Source: Robiginitomaculum sp.
GTDB taxonomy: Bacteria; Pseudomonadota; Alphaproteobacteria; Caulobacterales; Maricaulaceae
Length of the DNA stretch: 23,814 nt
Assembly: GCA_021647375.1 (NCBI GenBank)
Contig: JAKIUV010000044.1
Span: forward strand, 1 to 23,814
Direction: 5' to 3'
The position numbers were made by a program, and so were the translations under genes. The notes under the pieces are model-generated. The model saw only the letters and a list, made by a program, of their open reading frames with translations, was not told the DNA's origin and did no database searches. The first letter of the stretch is position 1, and every line of letters begins with the position of its first letter. Of the stretch, positions 14,943-23,186 are shown one piece after another.

Positions 14943-16385
14943 TTATTTTTCATCCCTGAAATTACTGTCTGATTCCGAAGCTAGCCATATCAAAGTGGCA
15001 TAGGCAGCAACGTTTTGTTGCATAGCTTTGGGATCAATTTTATCGAACGTATCATCTGGCGTATGGTGTAAATCAAAATAATCAGTACCGTCCTGGTTAA
15101 GGCGCACGGTCGGTACACCGGCTGCGTCGAGCGGTATTATATCAGGTCCGCCGTTCGTGTCGCCGTCTTTGGGGAGAATGCCCAGATATTTAAACTCGGC
15201 GGACATCGCCGCTATACCCGCTTTATTTGCAGGCATCTTCCCAGCCTGAATACCGTAGATTTTGCCTGCGCCAAAATCTGATTCTGTTGCTAAAACATGC
15301 TGCGCCAATTCGTCCTTATGTGCCTCGGCATAGGCCCATGCACCAACAAGCCCGACTTCTTCAGCACCGAACAACACCACACGAATAGTCCGCTTTGGCT
15401 TCAAACCTGATTCCATCAACACTTGCGCCGCCCCCATGACAATACCGACCCCGGCACCATCATCGACAGCGCCCGTGCCCATATCCCAGCTATCCAAATG
15501 CGCGCCGATTAGGATGATTTCATCCGGTTTCTCAGTACCGCGAATTTCTGCCATTACATTGCCAGAAATTTTTTCACCGAGATCACGCGTGTTTAAACGA
15601 AGCTTAATCTCTACATCTTTGTCCATTGCAAAAATCCGGTCAAGCTGATCCGCATCGGGGCTGGACAAGGCACCAATCGGGATTTTCTTGACATCCTCTG
15701 CATAGCGCATTTGCCCCGTGTGGGGGAAGCGGTGAGAATCCGTCCCAACAGAGCGAATAAGCACTGCCACAGCACCGCGTTTGGCGGCCTCGGTAGCACC
15801 GCTCCTGCGTTTTTGATTGGCCGGGCCGTAACCCGCGCCGTCGCGGTGTTTCTCCATCCGTCCAGATATATAGGCGATTTTGCCGTCAAGACTGCCCATA
15901 GGCGCGGCTAAAAGCGCTTCATAATCTGCGAAATAAGCCACAGGCGCCTTGGTGCCAGCTTTGGGGGTTGCTACAGAACCACCAAGTGCCGTGACAACCA
16001 ATCTTTGCGGATAAGGCTTGGTGATATGTGCCGTTTCAAGACCGCGTAACCAGCCCTTGACCGGAAATGGCTCTGTGCGAATGCGGGTAAAACCCAATTC
16101 CTTGAATTTATTGCGCGCCCATCGCCGCGCTTTTGCCTCTTGCGGCGTGCCAGCGAGACGCGGGCCAATTTCCGTGGTCAGAGAACGGGTAATGTCGTAC
16201 CCATAGCTACCATTAAGGGCTAAATCTGCCAAGATTTTAATTTCCGGATTGGCGGATACGCCAGTCGTCACAGCTGGTTTGAGGACGACCTCTGAGTTTT
16301 TGCCAGCGTCCTTGGCATCACAGCCCGCCAGCATTAGTGCCATTATTGAGGTTGTCATTAATATTCGTTTTGAGACTAGAAACAT
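14943..16385 (-). CDS. Lipoprotein M28-family metallopeptidase (carboxypeptidase Q-like)
   Basis: A 480-residue exported peptidase. The N-terminus has a lipobox L-A-G-C with Cys22 as the predicted lipidation site. An inserted protease-associated domain spans roughly 140-270. The M28 zinc site reads His296 (A-H-L-D-S-W-D), Asp308 (V-D-D-G-A-G), Glu342/343 (A-E-E-V-G-L), Asp370 (E-S-D-F-G) and His441 (L-H-H-T-P-D-D-T), so all ligands are present. The H-L-D-S-W-D form is typical of the carboxypeptidase Q/PGCP branch, which cleaves dipeptides. It is first in the transcript with the M20 hydrolase and nitronate monooxygenase, and divergent from another M28 lipoprotein. A peptide-scavenging role in the periplasm is inferred. 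Confidence 0.93.
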   Translation of the reverse strand: MFLVSKRILMTTSIMALMLAGCDAKDAGKNSEVVLKPAVTTGVSANPEIKILADLALNGSYGYDITRSLTTEIGPRLAGTPQEAKARRWARNKFKELGFTRIRTEPFPVKGWLRGLETAHITKPYPQRLVVTALGGSVATPKAGTKAPVAYFADYEALLAAPMGSLDGKIAYISGRMEKHRDGAGYGPANQKRRSGATEAAKRGAVAVLIRSVGTDSHRFPHTGQMRYAEDVKKIPIGALSSPDADQLDRIFAMDKDVEIKLRLNTRDLGEKISGNVMAEIRGTEKPDEIILIGAHLDSWDMGTGAVDDGAGVGIVMGAAQVLMESGLKPKRTIRVVLFGAEEVGLVGAWAYAEAHKDELAQHVLATESDFGAGKIYGIQAGKMPANKAGIAAMSAEFKYLGILPKDGDTNGGPDIIPLDAAGVPTVRLNQDGTDYFDLHHTPDDTFDKIDPKAMQQNVAAYATLIWLASESDSNFRDEK

Positions 16386-16560
16386 GTTTTGCCCTTTTGG
16401 ATTTATATTGTGGTTACCAGCACCATAGCCATGAGTGCCTTTGCCGCAAGAAATAATTTAAAAATAGCAATTCTTCGCATATGCTCAAATATCCCTATTG
16501 CCAAATGCGCCAAACAAAGGCAGTTTGCCGCAGGTTTAACAATTATATCCGGGGGATTAA
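16386..16560. promoter_or_regulatory. Divergent promoter region between the two M28 peptidase genes
   Basis: A 175-base spacer must drive both M28 genes. AAAAGGG lies before the leftward ATG and GGGGGA before the rightward ATG. I could not pick promoter boxes with confidence on either side. A 25-codon minus-strand frame (16403-16480) with a basic, hydrophobic product lies within it and may be chance. Confidence 0.35.
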
Positions 16561-18213
16561 ATGACCATTTCAAAAACACTCTGCCTAGTAACCGCTGCTT
16601 TGGTGATAACCAATTGCGCACCATCAAAACCAGAAATGAAAACGCCGGAAAAACCGTCTATCTCTGCGGCAGACATTGGCAGACGTATTGAAACCTTGGC
16701 CGATGACCGCTTTGAAGGCCGCGCCCCCGGCACAAATGGCGGCCTGATGGCTTCTCAATATATCGCCGATGAAATGAAAGCCGCTGACATTGCGCCAATG
16801 GGTATAGAGGGCACTTATTTCCAACCAATAACACTAACCGAAACAACGGTTAGTGTTGGCTCGTATATGAAAATCGGCGCCACAAACTATACTGCGGGAA
16901 AAGATGCCGTGTATTGGACAAAGCATTACCAAGACACCGTCACCGTATCGGATAGCGACCTAGTATTTGTTGGCTACGGCGTTGTTGCGCCAGAATACGG
17001 TTGGAACGATTATGCGGGTGTTGATGTTAAGGGCAAAACCGTCGTTATGCTGGTCAACGACCCTGGCTTTGCGACTAAAGACGAAAATTTGTTCAAGGGT
17101 AATGCCATGACCTATTATGGTCGCTGGACATATAAATTTGAAGAAGCAGGCCGCCAAGGCGCAGCAGGTGTATTGGTTATCCACGAAACCGAGCCAGCCA
17201 GCTATGGCTGGAATGTGGTATCTGGGGGCTGGACTGGCCCACAAATTGACTTGATACGTCCTGACAAAGGCGCGACCCGGTCAACACTCGAAGGCTGGTT
17301 GACCATAGATTCGGCCAAGGACTTGTTCAAAACCGCAAATCTGAATTTCACCGCCTTGAAAACCGCTGCATCGCAAAAAGGCTTTAAACCTGTTCCCATG
17401 GACGGACTGAAATTAAATGCCCAGATTAACAACACTATTTCTACGGTAAAAAGCCGCAATGTGGTCGGCGTGGTCAAGGGTACAAAATACCCCGACGAAT
17501 ATGTGCTATATATGGCCCATTGGGATCATAAAGCCATGAAAACCGTAGCAGAGGGCGAAGACGGCATTTATAACGGCGCCGTTGATAATGCCACTGGCAC
17601 ATCGGCCATATTGGAAATCGGTGAAGCATTCGCCGTAGCCCCAGCTGAACGCTCGGTGCTTATTGTCGCTGTGACCGCCGAAGAATCCGGCTTGCTCGGA
17701 TCCGCATATTACGGCGAAGACCCGATTGTGCCCCTTAACAAAACTGTGGCTGGCATTAATGTAGACGGCATGTTGCCCCTTGGTCGCACCAAAGATGTCG
17801 TGGTGGTTGGCTACGGCGCATCGGAACTAGACGGGTTACTGGAAGCCGTGGTTAAACCGCGCGGCATGTATCTCATCCCTGACCCAAAACCGGAAGCCGG
17901 GTATTATTACCGTTCCGACCATATTAGTTTGGCGAAAAAAGGCGTGCCATTCCTATACGCAGATGCGGGTATTGACCACGAAACCAAAGGTAAGGAATAC
18001 GGCACATGGTTCGGAGATGACTATACGGCCAACCGCTACCACGCCCCATCTGATGAATATGATAATAGCTGGGATTTGTCCGGCATTGAGCAAATGACGG
18101 AAATTTTCTATGAGCTTGGCAACGGCATAGCCAACAGCCGCGACTGGCCAAATTGGAATAAAACCGCAGAATTCCGCTCCTTGCGTGATGAAATGATGAA
18201 AACTAAGGATTAG
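16561..18213 (+). CDS. Lipoprotein M28-family metallopeptidase with PA domain
   Basis: A 550-residue exported peptidase. A hydrophobic N-terminus ends I-T-N-C (Cys19), a lipobox with an unusual Asn at -1. Residues about 145-275 include a protease-associated domain (D-L-V-F-V-G-Y-G-V-V-A-P-E-Y-G-W-N-D-Y). The zinc ligands are His320 (A-H-W-D-H), Asp342 (V-D-N-A-T-G), Glu374/375 (A-E-E-S-G-L-L-G), Asp402 (N-V-D-G) and His494 (Y-H-A-P-S-D-E-Y), all present. It belongs to a longer M28 subgroup than its divergent neighbour, so the two are distant paralogues rather than a recent duplication. The start is supported by GGGGGA 5 bases before the ATG. It should trim peptides at the membrane surface. 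It is followed by a palindromic repeat rather than a plain terminator. Confidence 0.93.
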   Translation: MTISKTLCLVTAALVITNCAPSKPEMKTPEKPSISAADIGRRIETLADDRFEGRAPGTNGGLMASQYIADEMKAADIAPMGIEGTYFQPITLTETTVSVGSYMKIGATNYTAGKDAVYWTKHYQDTVTVSDSDLVFVGYGVVAPEYGWNDYAGVDVKGKTVVMLVNDPGFATKDENLFKGNAMTYYGRWTYKFEEAGRQGAAGVLVIHETEPASYGWNVVSGGWTGPQIDLIRPDKGATRSTLEGWLTIDSAKDLFKTANLNFTALKTAASQKGFKPVPMDGLKLNAQINNTISTVKSRNVVGVVKGTKYPDEYVLYMAHWDHKAMKTVAEGEDGIYNGAVDNATGTSAILEIGEAFAVAPAERSVLIVAVTAEESGLLGSAYYGEDPIVPLNKTVAGINVDGMLPLGRTKDVVVVGYGASELDGLLEAVVKPRGMYLIPDPKPEAGYYYRSDHISLAKKGVPFLYADAGIDHETKGKEYGTWFGDDYTANRYHAPSDEYDNSWDLSGIEQMTEIFYELGNGIANSRDWPNWNKTAEFRSLRDEMMKTKD

Positions 18214-18231
18214 GTATTGGGAACAAATCAA

Positions 18232-18349
18232 GCGTGGGTATAGCCCATGCTAACGCCTTAAAGCCGCTCATACCTGCGTATGCAGGTATCCACCTCAGGG
18301 CGCGAGTTTGCCCGGGAACCCAAAGATAGACCCCTGTATGCACAGGGGT
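18232..18349. repeat. Palindromic intergenic repeat element (three hairpins)
   Basis: Three short hairpins lie in the spacer after the M28 gene: GCGTGGG/CCCATGC (18232-18250, one G-T pair), ATACCTGC/GCAGGTAT (18270-18289, perfect, 4-base loop) and ACCCCTGT/ACAGGGGT (18330-18349, perfect, 4-base loop). Read on the minus strand the middle part would translate as R-W-I-P-A-Y-A-G-M, the hallmark false peptide of dispersed palindromic repeats in proteobacteria. GGGGTTTTT follows at 18354-18362, so the last hairpin may also help end transcription. Membership in a genome-wide family is inferred from this resemblance; no second copy is in the window. Confidence 0.7.
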
Positions 18350-18401
18350 GAGCGGGGTTTTTGAGGTGTTATTTAGGACTTTTTTCACCAGGGAGTATGT
18401 G

Positions 18402-19130
18402 GTGCAAACAATAATTTGTATGAAATGGGGGACGCGCTATGGCTCTGAATATGTCAACCGTTTGTGGGAGGCTATCCAGAGACAGACCGAGCGCCCTACC
18501 CGGCTGGTGTGCTTCACCGATGACACCACTGGAATTGATAAGGCCGTGCAGTGCGAGGACATTCCGGATATTAATCTACCGCCAGATTTGATTAATCTGC
18601 CGTGGCGAAAATTGGTGGTGTGGAAATACCCCCTCGCCGACCTTGAGGGCGATGTGCTTTTCCTTGATCTGGACTTGGTGGTCACTAATAATTTAGACGC
18701 CATGTTTGATTATGAGCCGGGTCGGTTTTGTGTTATCGAGAACTGGACGCAGATGGGGCAAAAAATTGGCAATACATCTGCCTTTCGCTTCCCGGTCGGC
18801 AAATACACCCATATTTTTGATAAACTCCAAAGCGACCCTGCCAGTGTTTTGGACAAATACCGCATAGAGCAACTTTATATCTCCCGCGAGATTGAAGACA
18901 TGGTGTTTTGGCCTGCGGATTGGTGTGTCAGTTTCAAGCATAATTTGATGCCACCTTGGCCGCTCAATTTCTTCAAAGCCCCCAAACTGCCCTCTGATAC
19001 CCGTATTGTAGCCTTTACCGGCAAACCGGATCAGGACGAAGCGGCGCGCGGCGAATGGCCAGTGACTAAATGGTATAAAAAAACCTACAAACATGTTCGC
19101 CCAACCGCTTGGATAGAGGAACATTGGTAA
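18402..19130 (+). CDS. Glycosyltransferase-like protein (DxD, GT-A fold)
   Basis: A protein of about 242 residues. I chose the GTG at 18402 because GGGAG lies 6 bases before it; an in-frame ATG at 18348 falls in the upstream repeat and ATG 18420 is further from the signal. The sequence fits a nucleotide-sugar transferase of the GT-A type. The N-terminal strand and helix (M-K-W-G-T-R-Y-G-S-E-Y-V-N-R-L) are followed by C-F-T-D-D-T and then F-L-D-L-D-L-V-V, a D-x-D metal/nucleotide-sugar motif. There are no membrane helices. Its stop overlaps the next gene's start (TAATG), so the two are coupled and probably act on one glycan. The donor and acceptor are unknown. Confidence 0.75.
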   Translation: MQTIICMKWGTRYGSEYVNRLWEAIQRQTERPTRLVCFTDDTTGIDKAVQCEDIPDINLPPDLINLPWRKLVVWKYPLADLEGDVLFLDLDLVVTNNLDAMFDYEPGRFCVIENWTQMGQKIGNTSAFRFPVGKYTHIFDKLQSDPASVLDKYRIEQLYISREIEDMVFWPADWCVSFKHNLMPPWPLNFFKAPKLPSDTRIVAFTGKPDQDEAARGEWPVTKWYKKTYKHVRPTAWIEEHW

Positions 19131-19939
19131 TGGCATCGCCGACAGTAGGACTGGGCATATTAAGTTGGCGCGGGCACCGTTCTCTAGACGCCGCAATGTC
19201 CACTTACCAAGAATCCGATTTTTTCAGCTTGTTTGATGAGGCTATGATTTTTCTGCCTGATCCGGACGAAGCAGTCCTTGATATTGCCAACAAATATCCC
19301 CTGCGCATAGAAACCGACCCGAACAATGCAGGGATTTTGGCCGGTATGGAGGAAATTGCCAAACGCCTGAAAACCGATTATATTTTCTTTACCGAAAATG
19401 ATTGCCCCTTGCTGGAACCGCGTGATGAAGCCGAACGACAAATCAACAAAGCAAGAAACCTCCTCATGTCAGGCCAAGCCAAAATGGCGCGTATGCGTCA
19501 CGTCAAAAACTATGGCGAAACCTTTAATATTATTGATAAATATTATCGCTACTATCCAAAACAAGATACATTCATTGCTAAAATACGTCGACTATTGCGC
19601 CCCGAAAAGGCGCGGCGGTTGAGCGGTGCCGCCATATATGGCTCTGATACTCCAGCCCAAAAATTTCCCAAGGACATAACGGACGCAGACGACGGGTTTT
19701 ATTTGGTGGACGCCGCCGTTATGGCGTGGACAAACCAGTCCATACTCATTGAACGGGATTTCTTCTTAAACACCATTATCCCCTATTGTAAATCAATCCC
19801 CTTAGGGCGAAACATCAATGGTTTCCGCTCAATAGAAATCGAACTTAACCGCTCGAAATTCTGGACTAAATCAGGTTGGAAAATCGCTTGCGGTCCCGGC
19901 CTGCTCACACACCAAAGAGCCAATGACAGAGGGTACTAA
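19130..19939 (+). CDS. Putative glycosyltransferase, partner of the preceding gene
   Basis: A 269-residue soluble protein starting at the ATG that shares one base with the previous stop. GAGGAA lies about 9 bases upstream; the frame also runs further up without support. The N-terminus V-G-L-G-I-L-S-W-R-G and the segment Y-I-F-F-T-E-N-D-C-P-L-L-E look like the first strand and the acidic D-x-D-like motif of a GT-A glycosyltransferase. The middle is rich in Tyr, Lys and Arg (Y-Y-R-Y-Y-P-K near 140), which could meet an anionic acceptor or membrane surface. I do not recognise a precise family. The assignment rests on the fold-like motif and on coupling to a clearer glycosyltransferase. Confidence 0.6.
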   Translation: MASPTVGLGILSWRGHRSLDAAMSTYQESDFFSLFDEAMIFLPDPDEAVLDIANKYPLRIETDPNNAGILAGMEEIAKRLKTDYIFFTENDCPLLEPRDEAERQINKARNLLMSGQAKMARMRHVKNYGETFNIIDKYYRYYPKQDTFIAKIRRLLRPEKARRLSGAAIYGSDTPAQKFPKDITDADDGFYLVDAAVMAWTNQSILIERDFFLNTIIPYCKSIPLGRNINGFRSIEIELNRSKFWTKSGWKIACGPGLLTHQRANDRGY

Positions 19940-19967
19940 CAGGGGATATAAAACTTATTCCCCTGTT
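19938..19967. other. Stem-loop overlapping the stop of the second glycosyltransferase gene
   Basis: AACAGGGGA (19938-19946) pairs perfectly with TCCCCTGTT (19959-19967) around a 12-base AT-rich loop. It starts in the stop codon. No T-run follows on the plus strand, so it is not a standard rho-independent terminator; it may protect the 3' end or mark a weak stop. I see no other clear signal in the rest of the 108-base spacer before 20048. Confidence 0.45.
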
Positions 19968-20036
19968 ACGGGAAATTAATAAACCCGCCATAAAATATGC
20001 TCTAACATAGCCACTTATACGCGGACAATTTACCTA

Positions 20037-20066
20037 GGAAAAACGACATGGGGAAAAACGACATGG
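20037..20066 (+). repeat. Perfect 15-base tandem duplication of RBS plus start codon
   Basis: GGAAAAACGACATGG occurs at 20037-20051 and again at 20052-20066. Each copy carries a purine-rich ribosome-binding stretch (AGGA or GGGGA) 8 bases before an in-frame ATG, at 20048 and 20063. The M1 gene can therefore start at either, differing by five residues (M-G-K-N-D). Confidence 0.9.
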
Positions 20067-22645
20067 GAACTACTTTTAAAGCAATTCGGTACGGCGCATA
20101 TTCAACCATCGCCGCTACACTTGTACTCTCAATGGGGTCGCAAGCCTTTGCCGACGGCCCAGCGGGCAGTAAACATGATAGTGCCGCCAAATTTCGCCAG
20201 CTAGGCCAAGAATTGCCAACCCCCAATGTCTACCGCAACGCATCCGGTGCGCCGGGCGTCGCCTATTGGCAACAGCAAGCCGATTACAACATTGATGTCG
20301 CCATAGATGAAGACAAACGGCAGTTGATTGCTTCATCGGATATTACCTATCACAATAATTCTCCAGACACGCTGAAATATCTGTGGGTGCAGCTCGACCA
20401 AAACCGTTTCAAAGACGGCAGCATCGCACGCATGAGCGAAACGGCGGCCAATTCCGGTAGCCGCCGCGATAAAGCTGGCGCAGGCGATTCCCTTAGCTAT
20501 AATGCCATGCGCCGCATTCAAGCCCTTGAAGACACTGAATACGGGTTTGTCATCAAAGACGTCTCGGGAGCCGACGGCAAGCCCCTACCCTATATTATCA
20601 ATGATACTATGATGCGCATTGATTTGCCCGTGCCATTAGCCCCGGGCGAGCAGGTAGAGTTCTCAATTGACTGGCAACAAAATATTCTCGACGAAGCTGC
20701 TGTCGGCGGGCGCGGCGGATATGAATATTTCCCCAAAACCGACACTTATCTATATTTTCTCGCCCAGTGGTTTCCCCGTATGGCCACCTATAGTGACTAT
20801 GACGGCTGGCACAACAAGCAGTTTTTAGGTCGCGGTGAATTTACGCTGGAGTTTGGTGATTACGAAGTTAACATCACTGTGCCTTCCGACCACATTGTTA
20901 CCGCTACGGGCGTCTTGCAAAACCCAACCAAGGTTCTAACCAAAACACAGCGCAAGCGGCTGGATCAAGCTTCCGCCACAAAGCAAGTTTTCATAGTCAC
21001 GCCAGAAGAAGCCCTAGAAAACGAAAAAAGCCGCGCCAAAGGCACTAAAACCTGGCGCTTTAAGGCAGAAAATGTCCGGGATTTTTCTTTCGCCAGCTCC
21101 CGCAAATTTATCTGGGACGCAAAGCTACACGAACAAGACAGCGAAACCATGCCTGTGGTTACGGCAATGTCTTTCTATCCTAATGAAGCCGAGCCGATTT
21201 GGTCAAAATATTCAACCGCATCGGTCATTCACACCATGGATGTCTATAATCGTTTCACTTTCGCCTATCCTTATCCCGTTTCTATTTCCGTGAATACATG
21301 GGAACGGGGCGGCATGGAATACCCGATGATCACCTTTAATGGTTACCGCCCGACCAAGGACGAAAAAACTGGCGAAATCACTTATTCGCGTAATATCAAA
21401 CATGCGATGATCGGCGTAATTATTCACGAAGTTGGCCACAATTATTTCCCAATGATCGTAAACTCAGATGAACGCGAATGGACATGGATGGACGAAGGCC
21501 TGAATACATTTCTCGAATATCTGACGGAATATGAATGGGATAAAAACTTTAATATCCTTGGCGGGCAAACCAATCCTCTGGACGTCATTCCCAATTACAT
21601 GAAAAGTTCAGGCCAAGTGCCGATTATGACCCAATCAGATTCGATTTTGCAGTTTGGCCCCAATGCCTACTCTAAACCCGCCTCCTCACTAATTGTTTTG
21701 CGCGAGACCGTTATGGGGCGGGAATTGTTTGACCATGCCTTCAAAGAATACGCACAACGCTGGAAGTTCAAGCGGCCCACTCCGTCGGATTTCTTCCGTA
21801 CAATGGAAGACGCCTCAGGGGTTGATCTCGACTGGTTCTGGCGCGGCTGGTATTTCGGTACGGATTATGTAGATGTCGGCATTACGGGTGTGCGCGAATA
21901 TACCATTGCCGACCAAGACCCGGACGTGGAATCTAAAAAAGAGCGCAAAGATTATTGGCGCGATAATCCAAAACCAATTTCCGAAATTCGCAATGAAGCC
22001 GAAGGTATTGTTCCCTATGTGGAACGCAATAAAGACCTCAAGGATTTGTACTACGAAAAAGACAAATTTACAGTTACCAATAAAGACCGAAACAGTCATA
22101 AAAAATTCCTCAAAGGCCTAAAAGACTGGGAACGCGAAGTATATGAGCGCGCCGTGAAAGACGGGCAATATATCTATTTCGTAGATTTTGAAAATGTTGG
22201 CGGATTGGTTACGCCGCTCCCATTAACTATACACTACCGCAACGGTGAAACCGAAGAAATGATGATCCCTGCTGAAATTTGGCGGCGTAATTCCGAGAAC
22301 ATCACGAAGTTACTGGTGCGCTCTAAACGTATCGAATCCATTGACCTCGACAATGCCCACCAAACCGCAGACGCAGATTTTGCCAATAACTCATTCCCGG
22401 CGAAAATCACGCAATCTCGCTTGGAAATTTTTAAGGGCAAGCGCAAGGGTCGTAGTTTGATGGCTGATATGCTGGTTGAACTCGACGGGGAAAGCACAGA
22501 TAAACCGTCTAATGTTGGCGAGAAAGATATGCCCCTCAACGCCAAAGACACACCTGACACGGATAAAAAACCAGACGATATTGACAATCTTACCGACGAA
22601 GAAAAAGGCCTGCTAAAGCGGCTGATGAAACGTCTGTCAAAATAG
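20048..22645 (+). CDS. Exported M1-family metallopeptidase (aminopeptidase)
   Basis: An 865-residue gluzincin, or 860 from the second ATG at 20063. The signal peptide has basic residues, a hydrophobic core and A-F-A near residue 35. The mature part has the N-terminal beta-sandwich of M1 peptidases, then G-G-M-E-Y (421-425), equivalent to the G-x-M-E-N substrate motif. The zinc site follows: H-E-V-G-H (His460, Glu461, His464) with the third ligand Glu483 in W-M-D-E-G-L-N-T-F after the canonical 18-residue spacer. A late C-terminal beta region and a charged Lys/Asp/Glu linker end in a basic amphipathic helix (G-L-L-K-R-L-M-K-R-L-S-K). It should remove N-terminal residues from peptides in the periplasm. 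The DUF6702-like gene follows after 4 bases, implying one transcript. Confidence 0.94.
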   Translation: MGKNDMGTTFKAIRYGAYSTIAATLVLSMGSQAFADGPAGSKHDSAAKFRQLGQELPTPNVYRNASGAPGVAYWQQQADYNIDVAIDEDKRQLIASSDITYHNNSPDTLKYLWVQLDQNRFKDGSIARMSETAANSGSRRDKAGAGDSLSYNAMRRIQALEDTEYGFVIKDVSGADGKPLPYIINDTMMRIDLPVPLAPGEQVEFSIDWQQNILDEAAVGGRGGYEYFPKTDTYLYFLAQWFPRMATYSDYDGWHNKQFLGRGEFTLEFGDYEVNITVPSDHIVTATGVLQNPTKVLTKTQRKRLDQASATKQVFIVTPEEALENEKSRAKGTKTWRFKAENVRDFSFASSRKFIWDAKLHEQDSETMPVVTAMSFYPNEAEPIWSKYSTASVIHTMDVYNRFTFAYPYPVSISVNTWERGGMEYPMITFNGYRPTKDEKTGEITYSRNIKHAMIGVIIHEVGHNYFPMIVNSDEREWTWMDEGLNTFLEYLTEYEWDKNFNILGGQTNPLDVIPNYMKSSGQVPIMTQSDSILQFGPNAYSKPASSLIVLRETVMGRELFDHAFKEYAQRWKFKRPTPSDFFRTMEDASGVDLDWFWRGWYFGTDYVDVGITGVREYTIADQDPDVESKKERKDYWRDNPKPISEIRNEAEGIVPYVERNKDLKDLYYEKDKFTVTNKDRNSHKKFLKGLKDWEREVYERAVKDGQYIYFVDFENVGGLVTPLPLTIHYRNGETEEMMIPAEIWRRNSENITKLLVRSKRIESIDLDNAHQTADADFANNSFPAKITQSRLEIFKGKRKGRSLMADMLVELDGESTDKPSNVGEKDMPLNAKDTPDTDKKPDDIDNLTDEEKGLLKRLMKRLSK

Positions 22646-22649
22646 ACCT

Positions 22650-23159
22650 ATGATAAACAGGCGGACATTGGGGCAAATATTATTCGGCGGTGCGGCTTGC
22701 GCCGCCCTGCCTATACGCGCGTGGGCGCACCGCCAAAAACAGGCCATGAGCCATATTGAATGGAACGCCAGAACAAAAATGCTGGAGATTACTCATGATT
22801 TACATGCCCATGATGCGGCACTGGTTCTAGCCCGCCTTGGTCTTATCAGCACACCAGACATCACCAACCTGCGGGCGCGCGCCAGCCTGGCACTTTATGT
22901 TCAGAAAAACTTCAAGCTTACCACGCTGGACGGGCAAAACCTGGATCTCACAATTATTGGTGCAGAGGCGGGCGCAACCTATGCCCATGTCTATATGGAA
23001 GCCGAAATGGCCGAACCTCCATCCGGCCTATTGATTAAAAACACCATTCTGCAAGACGTTTTTATCGACCAAATCAATCAGGTCAACATGGCTTTCGGCG
23101 ACAATATCAAGTCTGTGATATTCACCGCTGGTGACGGGCAAAAGAAAATACTTGCTTAA
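22650..23159 (+). CDS. DUF6702-like exported protein
   Basis: A 169-residue protein. The N-terminus N-R-R-T-L-G-Q followed by a hydrophobic stretch and A-W-A-H looks like a signal peptide with a twin-arginine flavour. The mature protein starts with an H-R-x(5)-S-H-I-E-W-N segment, then L-E-I-T-H-D-L-H-A-H-D-A and beta-rich sequence, which resembles DUF6702, small periplasmic proteins of unknown function found beside M1 peptidases. The His-rich start of the mature protein could bind metal, but this is only a suggestion. It sits 4 bases after the M1 gene without a visible Shine-Dalgarno, so translation is probably coupled to it. No function can be assigned beyond that association. Confidence 0.75.
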   Translation: MINRRTLGQILFGGAACAALPIRAWAHRQKQAMSHIEWNARTKMLEITHDLHAHDAALVLARLGLISTPDITNLRARASLALYVQKNFKLTTLDGQNLDLTIIGAEAGATYAHVYMEAEMAEPPSGLLIKNTILQDVFIDQINQVNMAFGDNIKSVIFTAGDGQKKILA

Positions 23160-23186
23160 GCGACAAAACACGTCGATATTTAGCCT

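Noticed and set aside
18270..18349. Possible CRISPR-like spacing of two hairpins
   Set aside because: There are only two differing palindromes, no repeated unit with equal spacers and no cas genes.
18203..18388. A 61-codon minus-strand frame containing R-W-I-P-A-Y-A-G-M
   Set aside because: This peptide is a known by-product of palindromic intergenic repeats and not a gene.
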